A DNA stretch of 57,579 nt, taken from Haplomitrium mnioides. Its lineage: Eukaryota; Marchantiophyta; Haplomitriopsida; Calobryales. Location: assembly GCA_049999725.1 (NCBI GenBank), contig JBNGIS010017006.1, positions 1 to 57,579 of the forward strand. Reading direction: 5' to 3'. Below are positions 35,210 to 46,442 of this stretch, one piece after another. The notes under the pieces were generated by a model. The model was not told where the DNA came from. It saw only the letters and a list, made by a program, of their open reading frames with translations, and did no database searches. The translations under genes and the position numbers were made by a program. The number at the start of each line of letters is the position of its first letter. Position 1 is the stretch's first letter.

Positions 35210-38200
35210 CCCATGTTTCGGGTCTTAACCTTTTCAGGCCCTGTTTAGAGGTAGGGGAGGACGGTTTTTTAGGCTTTTAGGTTCTTTTCTGAGATGGCCC
35301 CTTGCCAGTTACCACTTTAAGACCTTAAGGACTCTTCCTCTCCTTACAGGCCTGGTATGCTTTTCTCACTCGTCTTCTTCTCACACTCAAGTCAGACATT
35401 CAACTACTCTCAGGTCCACATCCATTTACACCTAGTTGTGATTTGTGTGATTCTTCCTCTTTATTCATAGGACCCAATGACTTAGGCCCTGCCACCTTAT
35501 TTGTGCTTGGGCAAAATGGTGTTGGTGACCTGCACAACTAGACACTACAACAGGCTCGACTCCCCCTCTTAAGGTTGTCATATAGCTGAAATAGATTATC
35601 CTAACTATCCTAACATGTACTAAGTCCTAACTATGCAAACAGGATTAGGAACAGAGAGCATTCACCTCCAGGATACCAGACTTGTGTCAAGGGATTGGAC
35701 TCCCCCTTCAAGTGTGTTCCCAGGGTCTGATCAACTGATCCAATGTCCACCAATCTAACAAATCAAGAGGACACATATGCAAAAAGGAAATCTAACTACA
35801 CATATATGGACAACACTTATATACAATATATGCAAGAGAAAACATAGTCCTTGAAGGCCTTCTGGAATTCTAACTGATTATACTTCCCTTATGAGTCCCG
35901 GTGCCTTACAACTACAGCCTAGCAACCCACACACCCTCCTCTCCAGATAGTTTTTTAACTTCCCTCGCGAGAAGCCATGCTTTTACTTCCTCAGGCTAGG
36001 AAGAGAGTTTCTCTTACTTCCACCTCTGGAAGACAACTTTACCAGCTATAGGTAGCCCACTCCATCCTCGAGCCTCGACAAGTCTTACTATGCCCAGTGC
36101 ACCAGCACTCGCACAGCCCCCCTCTCTCAGCTCCACTTGAAGAATAACACACCAGAGTGTTCTCCGAACACTCTAGGTTGATGCGCTTGTACAAAAGAAT
36201 GCCGAGAGACTCCAAGCTCCCTACTTGGCAGCCTCTCCTTAGTTCTCAGCCGACCGAAAACTCCTTCCAGCTATCGTATCAGTAACCCTCCGCCCTGGTC
36301 CGCCTGCAAGGATGAGGTCACCTGGGTCTCCCCCCAGTCCTCCTCTAAATCCCTTGGTTCCCCTTGGGCTAGTACCTCTGCTTCATGTAGCTTTCACTGA
36401 ATTATCGCTCTGCCTTACCATGCGCGATTCCCCTTTCTTGCTATCGCTGTCACGCCCCGCAATTGCTCGTGAAACACCAAGATGACCCCAAACTCCCTAC
36501 TCGGTAGCCCCTCCTTAGTTCTCAGCCAACCAAAAACTCCTTCCAGCTATCGTATCAGTAACCCTCCGCCCTGGTTTGCCTGCAAAGATGAGGTCACCTG
36601 GGTCTCCCTCTAGTCTTCCTCTAAATCCCCCGGTTCCTTTTGGACTAATACCTCTGCTTCACGTAGCCTTCACTGAATTATCGCCTTGCCTTACCATGCG
36701 CGAATCTCGTGCCTCGCATCGCTATATCTCCAGCAATTGCCCGTGCATCAAACCGAAAGAATTTGAAAGCAAACAATGTATACTCCCCTCGCGCGCTGCC
36801 CTCTGACGCCCGATCCGATGAATAGTCATTATTGCCGTTAGCTGGGAATAGGGAACGACGATGCGTGGATTCACTGTTTAGTAATCCCGTTACCACGGGA
36901 TGGGAGAAAGCACCACGCGTCCTGCAGTTGGTCGAGAAAAAGCCAAGGACAACGGTCACTTCAACGAGGAGCTCCGAGGAATCTTGCGGGAAGAGATTCC
37001 GCAGATTCCCGCAGAACCAAGTCCAAAGAGGCGCTTCGGAACCGAGTTCCGAAGTGCCCCACGGGACCGACTCCAAGGAATCTCCCTAGATCCCCCTGTA
37101 GATTCCTCTTTCTTCTCCTCGTGCCACGTTGTCCGCTGCACCACCGTCTGATGCCGCCTCGCAAGGGGTTAGGCTTACCGTCGCGCTGAAGTCTCCCTCC
37201 GTAGTTGACCCGCACGTTGCCCAAGGTCAGGTGAGCTCTCCTCCTTGTGCCGCGTGTCCCGTGAATTGCCTCGGGGTCCCTGGAGTCGCAACGTCCTCCG
37301 AAGGGTGCCGTCCGACACCGCCCGGCAAGGGGTAGGCGGACCGTCGTCGGACCCTTCTTCTGAAGTTGATCTTTGGAAACACATCCAGGCTCCTCAACGC
37401 GCCACGTTTCTGAAGCCTCCCGCGGACTCCCTGTGTTCGCCACGTCATCCGTTGAACCGCCGCCGCGGACTTCCTCTGCTCGCCAAATAAGAACGGTGTT
37501 GATGTCGCCGTTTCAACGTACCTTCGAAGTAAGAACTACGCGCGCCTGAGGCTAGCTTCGTTAACACTTCCGAAAGCTTGTTATAAGAACTACTATGCTC
37601 TTTCAGACCGTTTGCCCTTTCAAACTTTTGGATGTCGGCCGCACCGCGTCGAACTTTCACCTTTTTGGCGCCGCTAGCTCCTCCATCAGCCTCACCAACG
37701 TTAGCTTCGTTTTTTGGCCGCTCTCATCTAGCTCGCCGATTCGTCGATATATCATCCTTTCGCCGTGCCCTTCGTTTCTCCCCACCGGATAGGTGCTATA
37801 TCGCCCTTTTGGATCAGCCTTCTTCCCGTTGGACGGTTTGCGCTGGGTCACCGCTTTGCCACTGATGCGCGTCGTTAGAACCGGTTCGCCGATAAGTTGC
37901 CTTTTCGCCTTCACTCGCTCTTATTCGGTCAGACCGATGATCAGTCCCCTTTTTTGCTCTCCTCTAAGTTTCCACTTGACGAATCTTTGCTAGGTCACCT
38001 CTTCGGCCTCCGCGCTCCTCCCTCTCTCGGATCTTTGATACATTGCCCTTCTGGCACTCTCCCATTTTCCTTCGGCTAGACCCACAATAAGTCGCTGTTT
38101 CGGGCCCCTTTCCTTGCTCCCTTGTTGGGTTTCTACGGATCCCTCTTAACCGGGGCTTCCCATGTCGTAAGACGGATCGGAACCCAGTTAAGTGGGCTCC

Positions 38201-38900
38201 CCACTTAGGGAGGCATCTTTCTGCAGATCTGCGGGCCTCCTGGTGTCGCCACGTCATCCGTGGAATCCCACAAAGGGCTTTGGAGACGCCATGTTTCCGT
38301 GGAATTTCGCGGGACCTTTCGGGAACTCCACTCTTCCGCCAGGACTTACCGACTCGGATAAAGCGTTCGATCGGCCTCTGCAGGGCTTGCTCTTGCTTGC
38401 GGGATCGAGGCGTCCCTCTTCTCTGGCCTTGCTCGCCCTTGTGACGATCCCACCTCCTCTTGTCAGCTCTTAATGCTTGCTTCCCGATTTGTGGCCGCTG
38501 CAGGACCCATGCGATCTGCCTTTCTTCGGAGTGCCTTCGGGCTTCCTTGTTGTTGATCCCTTCTTCTTCCTGCTGCGATTGCCTCACCATGGGTGGCTGC
38601 TCTGTTCCTTCCCCCCAGGCTCCGATCCCCGCATCCTCCTTAGGCCCACGGTTTCTCCCTGGCCTGCTTCGAATTTGAAAATGGGGCCCCTCCCCTGGCT
38701 AGCGATCACTGCTCTCCTTCCTCCTCTCCTCCGCCATGATCTTGTTTCCCTCCCATGACTCATGCACCCTGCTCTTATCAGCTATTTGAGGTGAGCAGTT
38801 GTTCTTGAGAGGCCTTCACACTTGCTAAGAAGTATTTGGGTCGCTGATGCTTCTGATTTCATGAATTCTGCTTGAATGCTCCAAAGCACTAGCTGACATA
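35210..38900 (-). repeat. GC-rich LTR module, copy in G3
   Basis: This is the inverted counterpart of about 4,660-8,190 in element A. The core (about 36,700-38,700) is GC-rich with degenerate minisatellites, and overlapping open frames on both strands are typical of GC-rich non-coding repeats. Homology to A fades near 38,900, where D1 begins. Confidence 0.75.
36205..36720. repeat. 276-bp direct tandem duplication
   Basis: The stretch TTCCAGCTATCGTATCAGTA with its flanks occurs at 36,265 and again at 36,541. About 230 bp around it, including GATGAGGTCACCTGGGTCTCC and ACCTCTGCTTCA, is shared with a few percent difference. Element A has a single, diverged counterpart, so the duplication is specific to this copy. 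Confidence 0.85.
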
Positions 38901-38969
38901 GATAAACAAGTTAGACTAAAACAATACACAAAAAAATTGAGTACAAGACAAGGAGAGACTAAGTTGCCA

Positions 38970-39260
38970 TGCGCCTAAGGACTCTCGAGTCTAGTCGCGC
39001 AAGGCCTCTCGAGAGTCCCTTTGCATATATACTCTCGAGAGTCCTTTTGCGGTTGGACACGATAGTCCTTGTGCACATGGACTCTTGAGAGTCCTTGCGT
39101 GATTGGACATGAGAGTCCTTGCGCAATTGGACTCGAGAGGGTATGCGCGCATGGACTCACAAGGTAATGTGCGCTTGGACACTCTTGAGTTCATGGGCGC
39201 ATAGACTCTTGAGAGCCTATATGTGCATAGACTTAAGAGACCATGCACGCATAGTTTCTA
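38970..39260. repeat. GCGC palindrome cluster 1 in D1
   Basis: About 12 variants of a self-complementary motif around TGCGCGCA flanked by GGACT/AGTCC and CTCGAGAG, spaced about 20-28 bp apart (for example ATGCGCGCATGGACTC near 39,140). Each copy can fold into a short hairpin. Confidence 0.8.
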
Positions 39261-39279
39261 AAACAGTTAGAAGCAAAAG

Positions 39280-39860
39280 AAAAACAATTATGAAAATAGA
39301 ATTGAAAAACAAAAAACACTTAACCTACAATTTCTCAAAACTTGAATAGAACGATGACATCTTTTGACTCTTCAGTGTGGATGGGATATTCAATCCTTGC
39401 CTCTTCCCAAGTTTTGCAATACATCTCTAAGCAAAAAGACGTCACCATCACCGCCAAAACCTTGTGTCTCTCCAATTACCGAGACATCTCATAGATTGAA
39501 GACTCTTCAACTTCAATTTGTTTCAAAACCAAGATTTGAATTTCATCAGAAAGACCTTGAAGGGATCTCCAAGGTGTCCACTTCATGTCCTCTATTCTCA
39601 AGGAACCTTGGGCCTTCAGCTTCTAGTCCTTAATGGTGATCTTCTCCCACATAGAAAAAATGCTCTGTTGTAAATCCGAGAGCTCACCACTTCAAAATGC
39701 AAGCTAGAACCAATTGTCTTGAGAAGTGATTGTCTTCTCAAGAGTTGACTTCAGCTTAATCTCCAAGTTCTCCAGCACCAACTGTGTTTTAATTTATGAG
39801 ATAACACCATCCCACTCTCAATAAACCTTTGATGCCAATATTCAACCTTCTGAATTGAGG
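39280..39860. other. No gene recognised
   Basis: AT-rich sequence. Plus-strand open frame 39,364-39,633 is uncharacterised and overlaps minus-strand frames downstream of the 39,861-40,088 segment. I cannot support either as a gene. Confidence 0.4.
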
Positions 39861-41536
39861 TCATTTCAACCTATGTTGTTGGTCGTAGTTGTAATCTGTT
39901 GCAAAAATACAGGCTTCTATTGGAGTCAAGCCTATGTACATATAACAATTGCAGAGCAAAAACATTGGACTCTTCGTTCCATATTTGGTGATTAAAAGTT
40001 GTCTTGTGGCAACATTGCGATTTCCTCTTGCAATCTTGTACCAATACTTGTCAAGGTTCCTCAAATCAAACTCTGACTTATCCTTCAACCTGCACTTCAG
40101 TCAACGACAACAATAAAAAAAATTGTGCGCATATTTATCTGGAATGGCCCCCAATTCTCCATTCCAGGTTTTAGAAGATTTAAATTCTTCAGCCAAATTG
40201 TATTGGTTTCCTCTCGGACTCTACATCATTGGATTGCAGACTCTCGAATTTTATTCTCATCCTTCTTAGGCATTGTATGGGAATCCACCTACTCACATTT
40301 TTGAAAGGTTCAAAGCCCCTTGTGCAATTACCTTTTTGCTCTTGATATTGGAGCTTGCACATGCTCCAACTCTGCTTACTCTACGGAATTGCTCGAAGTT
40401 GAAGACAAAGAGGATGCGGAAGTTGACCTTGAGGGAGATGGGTTTAGGGTTTAGTGCCAAAATAGGCTTCTTCTTTGGGATGGCCTATTTTTTCTTTTTT
40501 GGAGCTTTGATTGGCTCCTCCATCTTTCTCTTTTTTGCAAATGAAGGTCATACTGTTGCTGCTGACATTGTCGTCGCGCTTGGATGAGACACTAGTTGCG
40601 CAATGTGGATTCCTTGCTTGGGCTTCAACAGCTTAATGTTGATAGCCATCTTGATGAAGTCTCATTCGATGCGCTTTGTGTCCGGGTAGGCATCAACGAA
40701 GTCCGTCAAATATTGAGTGAACTCAAAAACAAAATAAAAAATGATCAAACATGTAAGCAAAAAATCTCCAAGTGTTATAAAGAGTAACAATATACTAAAC
40801 ATTCAATCTAAGCTAAAACAAAAACTAGAAAGTCCAGGCATGCAAGGACTGATAAGTCCATGCGTGCATGGACTTCATAACCTATGTGCGTAGGGATTTG
40901 CTAGTCCATGGGCGCATGGACTTCGAGTTCCCTACTCGCTTGGACTAGAGAGTCCTTGTGCGCATTGACTCCAGAGTCCATGCAAGCATGGACTTATGAG
41001 TCTAAGCAACCAAGGACTTCGGAGTCCATGCTCGCATAAACTAGGAAGTCCATGTGCGCATGGACTCAAGAGCCCATGTGCGCATTGAGCTTCGAGCTAT
41101 TAGAAAAAGGAAACAAATGAAAAATACTTCTAGGATCTTACCTTGCCTTTGTCCTTAGTCAACTATAGATTTTGGTGAAGATGCTTCTTTGGTTTATCTC
41201 CGAAAAGCAATATCCTTTGCAAGAGGCATTGTAAAGGGTGATGCTATCAAGTGGCTACACAAACAGCCCGATGTTGGCTCACCACCCCTCTCTAATCATG
41301 GTGATTAAGACCAAAAGGCCAAGGTTATATTTTTCACCTTCACCAGCAAAAAGGTAAAGGTGTTGATCTATGACTTTCATGGAATCACAATTAAGTAGCC
41401 ATTCCCAATCTAATGTTTTTGGCTCTAAAACCTTGAGAACATTCAAATACCTATAAGGCTTCAATTGAGCAGGTTTGGAAACATTGACATGGAATGCTAT
41501 TTTCTTGAAAGTAAAAACAAGTAGAATTTGAGACAA
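39861..41536 (-). pseudogene. Minus-strand gene remnants of D1, unrecognised
   Basis: There are three coding-like minus-strand segments. 41,279-41,536 has PYRYLNVLKVLEPKTLDWEW, then QHLYLFAGEGEKYNLGLLVL. Around 40,085-40,590 is a Lys-rich stretch (AKKRKMEEPIKAPKKKK) that resembles a nuclear localisation signal. 39,861-40,088 has FDLRNLDKYWYKIARGNRN and LFLLCNCYMYIGLTPIEACI. Stops and the palindrome cluster at 40,830-41,095 separate them. They read away from the DUF7869-like gene and may be one split accessory ORF of the transposon. I do not recognise a family. Confidence 0.4.
40830..41095. repeat. GCGC palindrome cluster 2 in D1
   Basis: About 10 copies of AGTCCATGNGCGCATGGACT-like units. 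The ideal unit is a perfect 20-bp palindrome. Examples are near 40,855, 40,900, 40,975 and 41,048. Confidence 0.85.
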
Positions 41537-41539
41537 AAA

Positions 41540-42180
41540 TTTGACGAATAAAAGTTCACAAAAAGAAAACAGCTAAAAATGGCAAAGTAACAAGAAAATG
41601 CAAAAACAATAATGACAAGAAAACAAAAACTAGAAAGTGAACTCACGACAATGGAAAGAAACTTTCAATTGTCGCTCCTTTTATACCTAAATTTCAAAAA
41701 ATGTCTTTTCTCGCGAAAAAAATGATTCGCAAAGCTCTTGACACGTACGTTTGCGTGGTGTAAAAAGGAAAAAAATAACATATAAAGCATGACATGTTTT
41801 CATCTTTCCAATTTCTTTTTTTTTTCATTTTCTTTACAAAAAGCTCACAATTTTGTTGTTTTGCAAAATTTTCTTGAAAAGCGCTTATTTTAGGTAGGCC
41901 ATAAGAGGTTGACAATATTTGTTTAAATAGTTTCTTCAAGTAGTTGATTTTGAGTAAGCTTTATCACTGGCTAGAGTTCTTAAAGGCAAGAAGAGGTTAG
42001 AATTCGAAGATTCATGCTCACAGAAAAGTGCTACTTTTGACTGGCAGCTAGAGATTTGTTCAAACTGCAATTCTTTGGAGGTGAGCGATGGACTACCAAA
42101 AGCATTTAGTGTGATGGCGAGTATATCGGGGAGAAAGATGGCTTCTGTTGAATCAAATAGCTCTACTTGAGAAGATCGAG
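41540..42180. promoter_or_regulatory. Putative divergent promoter region of D1
   Basis: AT-rich intergenic stretch between the leftward and rightward gene remnants. No specific promoter element can be defended, so the role is inferred only from gene orientation. Confidence 0.3.
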
Positions 42181-42184
42181 AAGG

Positions 42185-42360
42185 TGAACCCCATTGGCAT
42201 ATAGGATCAATGGTTGAACCTTATGCGCGCATAGGGTCAAGGAGTGAACCCAATGTGCGCCTAGGATTAAGAAGTGAACAACTTGCTCACAAAGGATCAA
42301 AGAAAAAACCCACTACTTGCATCCGATTGAAAACACAACCTTTTGCACATACAAGATCTT
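42185..42360. repeat. GCGC palindrome cluster 3 in D1
   Basis: About 5 degenerate units (TTATGCGCGCATAGGGTCAA near 42,220 and similar), about 28-30 bp apart, with GGATCAA replacing GGACT. Confidence 0.7.
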
Positions 42361-42459
42361 TGTTGTCGGTCAAGCGGTCAAAGTTGAATATTTCTTTGAC
42401 TACTCTAACATATCAATAGAAAGATGTTCAACTCAAATATTCCACATGGTTGTTGACCT

Positions 42460-43800
42460 TTCTTCGTCCTCATTTGAGGGAGACCTTGATGTTCAAGATC
42501 AAAATGTATCTGTCTAAACAAAAAATACATAGGACGGTTTCAATTTTGGAGATGAATTGATGTCCTCGATAGCACCACTCAAACAACGAGTGATTTCAAT
42601 TCAAGTTGGACCTCGCAATGAGATTGAAAATTTTGAAACAAATCAAATTCTTTTGGAGGAATCTTCATGCGATAGTTTGGGAAATGATTCTAACAAAGAA
42701 TCTCAATAAATCAAAATTTTGTTGGAGTTATCTCCAAGGGCAATGATTATGTAATCAAAAACATTTCCAAATGTTCAAGATATTGATGAAGTTTCTAATT
42801 CGGCATGGTGCAGTTCTCGCAATCGTGAAGAAGGACCTCATCCTTTGAAAACTTATTGCAAAGAAACAAACAGTGTTATGATGATGATCAAGATCTTGAG
42901 GATGATGAATTATCTTTGATGGCTGGATTGCCTATGGACCGAATCAATGAGTATAACACTAGAATTCTTTGTATGGACCAAAACCCAAATGGGTAAACAC
43001 CTTACGTGAAAGTTCTTTGCAGAAAGTCAAGCATGACGAGAGCTTTGTGAAGAAAAAGCTCCATCCAATGTCAATTTTCAAGTTGAAGAGAATTTTATGT
43101 TGTTGAAATAATTGCTTATCATTGTGCAAGACAAGTTTTTTGAAAATTATGAGAGAAACATATTTTCGACAAAGCATGAAGAATCGAAATATCACATTGC
43201 AATGGGAAATACCTAGAAAAGACTTTGATGTGGAAAATCAATTTACTCTGCTTTGCGATGTTGTTGTCTGTAAAAGAACTTTCAAATTAATATTATCAAT
43301 AGGGAATGACAGAATCCAAAGGATTCAAATCTTAAAAACGCAAATCCAAGAAGCATTTTTGGAAAAAAGAGAATTATTTGCTAAAGGAGTATTTTTGCGT
43401 AAGTGGATGGACAGTTTTTTTCACAGACGCTACAAGAGAATGCCTACTTATGAAGTTTTTAACTTGCCCAATAATTCTACAAAATTGGAAGTTTATGACT
43501 ACAACACATCTTATTTGAAAGAGAAAGATCCCCATAGTATTCTTAGCATTTGGGTCTTACAAAACATTGGAGAACTCATTTTTCAAATGTAAAAATTCCA
43601 AAACGCAATAGATTTGTTGTTTGTGAAACATGCAAAGAAATAAAATCATTACGAGAAAAATCCGTCTCGGAGTCTGACAAAGGTAACAAAATTCTTCTCT
43701 TTCAAAACTTTTGGTTAATTTATGCTCTTTTTTCAAGACTCAAAGCTTAGTTCTAGAGATGTTATGCTTTCTCAACTTAGTGCTAAAAGATATTTGTTTT
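42460..43800 (+). pseudogene. DUF7869-like putative transposase, N-terminal part
   Basis: The plus strand carries an acidic N-terminal stretch (about 42,540-43,010, with stops). The 43,122-43,592 frame follows, with LLCDVVVCKRTFKLILSIGN (the C-R-x-x-F motif with the helix seen in this family) and RRYKRMPTYEVFNLPNN. After a shift, 43,590-43,700 gives KIPKRNRFVVCETCKEIKS, a Cys pair matching the family's C-x-x-C segment before the catalytic-like core. It stops at the LINE inserted at 43,801. The core continues at 45,675. Assignment rests on the order of these motifs as I remember the family and needs a profile search. Confidence 0.6.
43785..43800. repeat. 16-bp target site duplication, left copy, LINE
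   Basis: AAAAGATATTTGTTTT is repeated exactly at 44,874-44,889 on the other side of the LINE tail. Confidence 0.9.
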
Positions 43801-44873
43801 CCTTCAGTGATTATGAGAAAAATGAGAGTCTGCACAGTGACTAAAGATCAGAGTGCCGAATATAAATTACTTGGCTTGGTTATTGGAGAGGGAGACTGGG
43901 ACCCTGGTATGTGGGTATGGAAAGATAATTCACCCCTTAGTAGCTACTCGACCAAGAAAGGCCGTCGGTTCATCCTGGATCGACCATCAACTATCACTCC
44001 GGTTCTGGAACGCTAGAAAGCACAGGGCTCGATCGGCTCCAAATACTCTTCCAGATGGACTAATATATGGGTGGCAAGCAGATCAGCTAAAGAGGCCACT
44101 TTAATGTGGCTTATTGTCCAAAGAGGTGTGCAAGTAGGGAGTTTTAGAAAAAAGACAGAAAAGCCTGGCTATGAGATTGATGCAAGATGTGTCTGCTGCA
44201 AGGAGGATTCTATGGAAGACATCATTCACTATTTCTGGCTTTGCCCTAGAATCAGCACTATCTGGAAATGGGCAGGGAATATCATTAACAGATTAGTGTT
44301 TGCTGTTTGGGGGAACTCCAAAAGGTGGAAACCAACATGGCAGCAATGCATCCTAGGTGACAGAACTCCAAAGGCCATGGCCATAGCTAAAGAAATCTGG
44401 TCCCTTCTAAGAGGAATTGTACTGTACTCTATATGGCTCTCTAGGAATGCTGCAGTGTTCGAGAAGTCGTACATGGATATGTACAGTTTAAAGAAGAAAA
44501 TCAGGAGGAGGTTGGTCGAGTATGGAAGGAAAGCTTGGCACGATGCTTGTAGAAACTGGAGGAAGGCTCAAAGTGAAGCAAAGAGAGAAAAAATTCTAGA
44601 AACCTTTGACATAACCTAGGGTGCTAGGCATTTTCTCTGTATTTGTGATGAAGACAATGTTTACTGGAATCTGGATGTTAGTAGTAATATGGATTGAGGG
44701 TATTGGCATGCTGTGGTTTACTAGGCTTGATTCCGAAAGGGATTGATGGGTTGCTGTTTTTGCCGCTCGGCCTGATTGTTGGCCGCGGTTGTTCCTTTGA
44801 TGCTTGAAAGTTAATAAAGCTGTTAACTTTCAGTCAAAAAAAATAAAAATAAAAATAAAAATAAAATAAAAAT
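43801..44873 (+). mobile_element. 5'-truncated LINE (non-LTR retrotransposon) inserted in D1
   Basis: It is flanked by a 16-bp direct repeat. It ends in an A-rich (AAAAAT)n tail (44,835-44,873), preceded by about 210 bp of 3' untranslated sequence and the C-terminal end of ORF2. Only ~1.07 kb remains, as expected for incomplete target-primed reverse transcription. It is the youngest-looking insertion of the four-level nest array/G3/D1/LINE. Confidence 0.9.
43853..44619 (+). pseudogene. LINE ORF2 C-terminal fragment with zf-RVT zinc-binding domain
   Basis: The first part is frameshifted: GDWDPGMWVWKDNSPL and YSTKKGRRFILDRP in one frame, then about 44,000-44,070 in another. From 44,071 an open frame of 182 codons begins KEATLMWLIVQRGVQVGS. 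It holds the reverse transcriptase zinc-binding motif CVCCKEDSMEDIIHYFWLCP (C-x2-C ... H-x4-C). A hydrophobic helix (GIVLYSIWLSRNAAVF) and a basic tail follow. The ORF ends at 44,619. The endonuclease and RT domains are absent because of 5' truncation, so it is non-functional. Long continuity of the last frame suggests a fairly recent insertion. Confidence 0.85.
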
Positions 44874-44889
44874 AAAAGATATTTGTTTT
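44874..44889. repeat. 16-bp target site duplication, right copy, LINE
   Basis: Exact partner of 43,785-43,800. Confidence 0.9.
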
Positions 44890-45674
44890 GTTAAGTTGTT
44901 CATCAAAGAAGATTTGAGTCGAATAATTCTTTGCAACTTGAGTTGTGAGAAGAGAGCCTATGCTCATATAAGGTTTGTTGTTTTTAGTTTGAATCCAAAC
45001 CTTGTCTATAGTCGAATAAAGTGAGGATATGGATCTGATTGTTGGTGGTGACCTTAGCCTTGCAACAATTTTTGCTTTTGTTGCTTCAAATCAAGTGCCC
45101 TTTGCTAGAAAAACAATAGCAAGAATCGTTTTCATTGTTTGCAAATCCTATATGCACATAGGTTTTGCTCTTGTTTCTTTCAAAACCAGTCGCAACAACA
45201 ACCAAAACAAGCCAATAAATTGTTGTTGTTGCTTTTGGTCCTATGCGCGTATATGTTCAGTTGTTGTCTCCATTGAATCTATGCAAGTATAGGAACTATT
45301 CTTGTTTTTGTAATTCTTTGCAAATAAAGAGCCCAAGCTGCCTTTAGAATTGAAGTTTCAATTTGTGACCTTTTGTTAGCAAATCGTGTTTTCTCTTTTC
45401 AAAACTTTTGTTTATTTCAAGTCAAACACAAGTAGTGATTGTGAGTGCTATTCAAATTCTTCTTCATTTAATTTAGTAAATTTTGTTTTTAATCTCTTTA
45501 TAAATTTTTACTTCTCTCAATCCAAACTTTTGTTTAAGCTGATTTTAATATTTTTAGAGCCTAAGGTTGCCTTTTTAAGTTTGAAACATCGACATATGTT
45601 TTACTGAACTACTTTAATGTCTTTTGTGCTTTGCGATTATGTAGTCAAATATAATTGCCAATTGTTTCTTCATC
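44890..45674. other. AT-rich stretch between DUF7869-like segments
   Basis: No domain is recognised. Two single copies of the GCGC-type motif occur (near 45,155 and 45,245). It may be an intron or decayed coding sequence of the transposase gene. Confidence 0.45.
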
Positions 45675-46211
45675 GTGACCAACAAATTTTATAAAAAAAA
45701 ACTTGCGAACCATCAAAGAAAATGTTATACTAATGGTCAAAAGTGCTTGGAAATTGTCATTGATAGAATGGATAAGAAGAAAATTGCTATTCCACATTGG
45801 CCTTTGCCACCAAAAAACATTGACAAAGATTGTTTGGTGGGTGTGTATATTGTTGGTGCCTTAATATTCAATCATGCTCTTTCTTCAATGGTCTTCTTAA
45901 CACCTAAAACCTTGAGAAGCGATTCTAATTTGACAAGCACTATGCTCAACAAAATATTATGTGACTTTGAAGGGCTGTTTCCTTCAACTTTGTATCTTCA
46001 TTTGGACAACATGACACGAGAGAATAAGAATTTTATCCTATTTGGATATCTAAGTCTCTTTATTGCCAAGAATATTTTGCAAAAAATCAAGGTTGGATTT
46101 CTCATGCTTGGCTATACTCATTACCAAATCGATCAAATGTTTAGCCAATTATCAAAACATTTGAAACATGTGAAATCTTTTGTAATTATGAGTCTTAGCA
46201 AGGCACTATAA
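45675..46211 (+). pseudogene. DUF7869-like putative transposase core
   Basis: The 178-codon open frame has, in order, IDRMDKKKIAIPHWPLPPKN, DCLVGVYIVGALIFN, then LYLHLDNMTRENKNFILFGY and GFLMLGYTHYQIDQMFSQLS. The L-D-N-x-x-R-E-N-K-N and G-H-T-H-x-x-I-D-Q-x-F-S signature is the hallmark I associate with DUF7869 proteins, which are widespread, multicopy and transposon-like. Here the first His of GHTH is Tyr. The conserved Asp residues in these blocks are candidates for a DDE/RNase H-like active site; that is inference. The upstream part lies across the LINE at 42,460-43,800. The start codon shown is only the first Met after a stop. Confidence 0.7.
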
Positions 46212-46442
46212 TTATCGTATAATCCTAAACCTCATGTAATTCTTTTGTTGGAAACTTGGGATTTCAAAATGTTTCTGCAACAACGTTCCTCTCTAGTTCA
46301 AATGATATATGATATTACCTTTAATCAACAATTCAAGTTCCAATTGAATGATTCCAATGCAAAGATTCAGTGCAAATAGTTTTCAATAGATGAACTTAGG
46401 TTACCTCCGGATGGTATTTGTCAACTCAAGTGCCTACCTGAA

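Noticed and set aside
37964-38590. 208-codon minus-strand open frame as a gene
   Set aside because: Arg/Glu-rich translation of GC-rich repeats with an equally open opposite strand; no counterpart frame in element A.
3919-38900. One giant palindrome covering the window
   Set aside because: The inverted pairs have different centres (about 11.6-13, 21.7 and 29 kb or more). They are explained by related LTRs inserted in opposite orientations.
44071-44619. Host gene encoding a 182-residue protein
   Set aside because: It is the C-terminal zf-RVT part of a LINE, with an A-rich tail and target site duplication.
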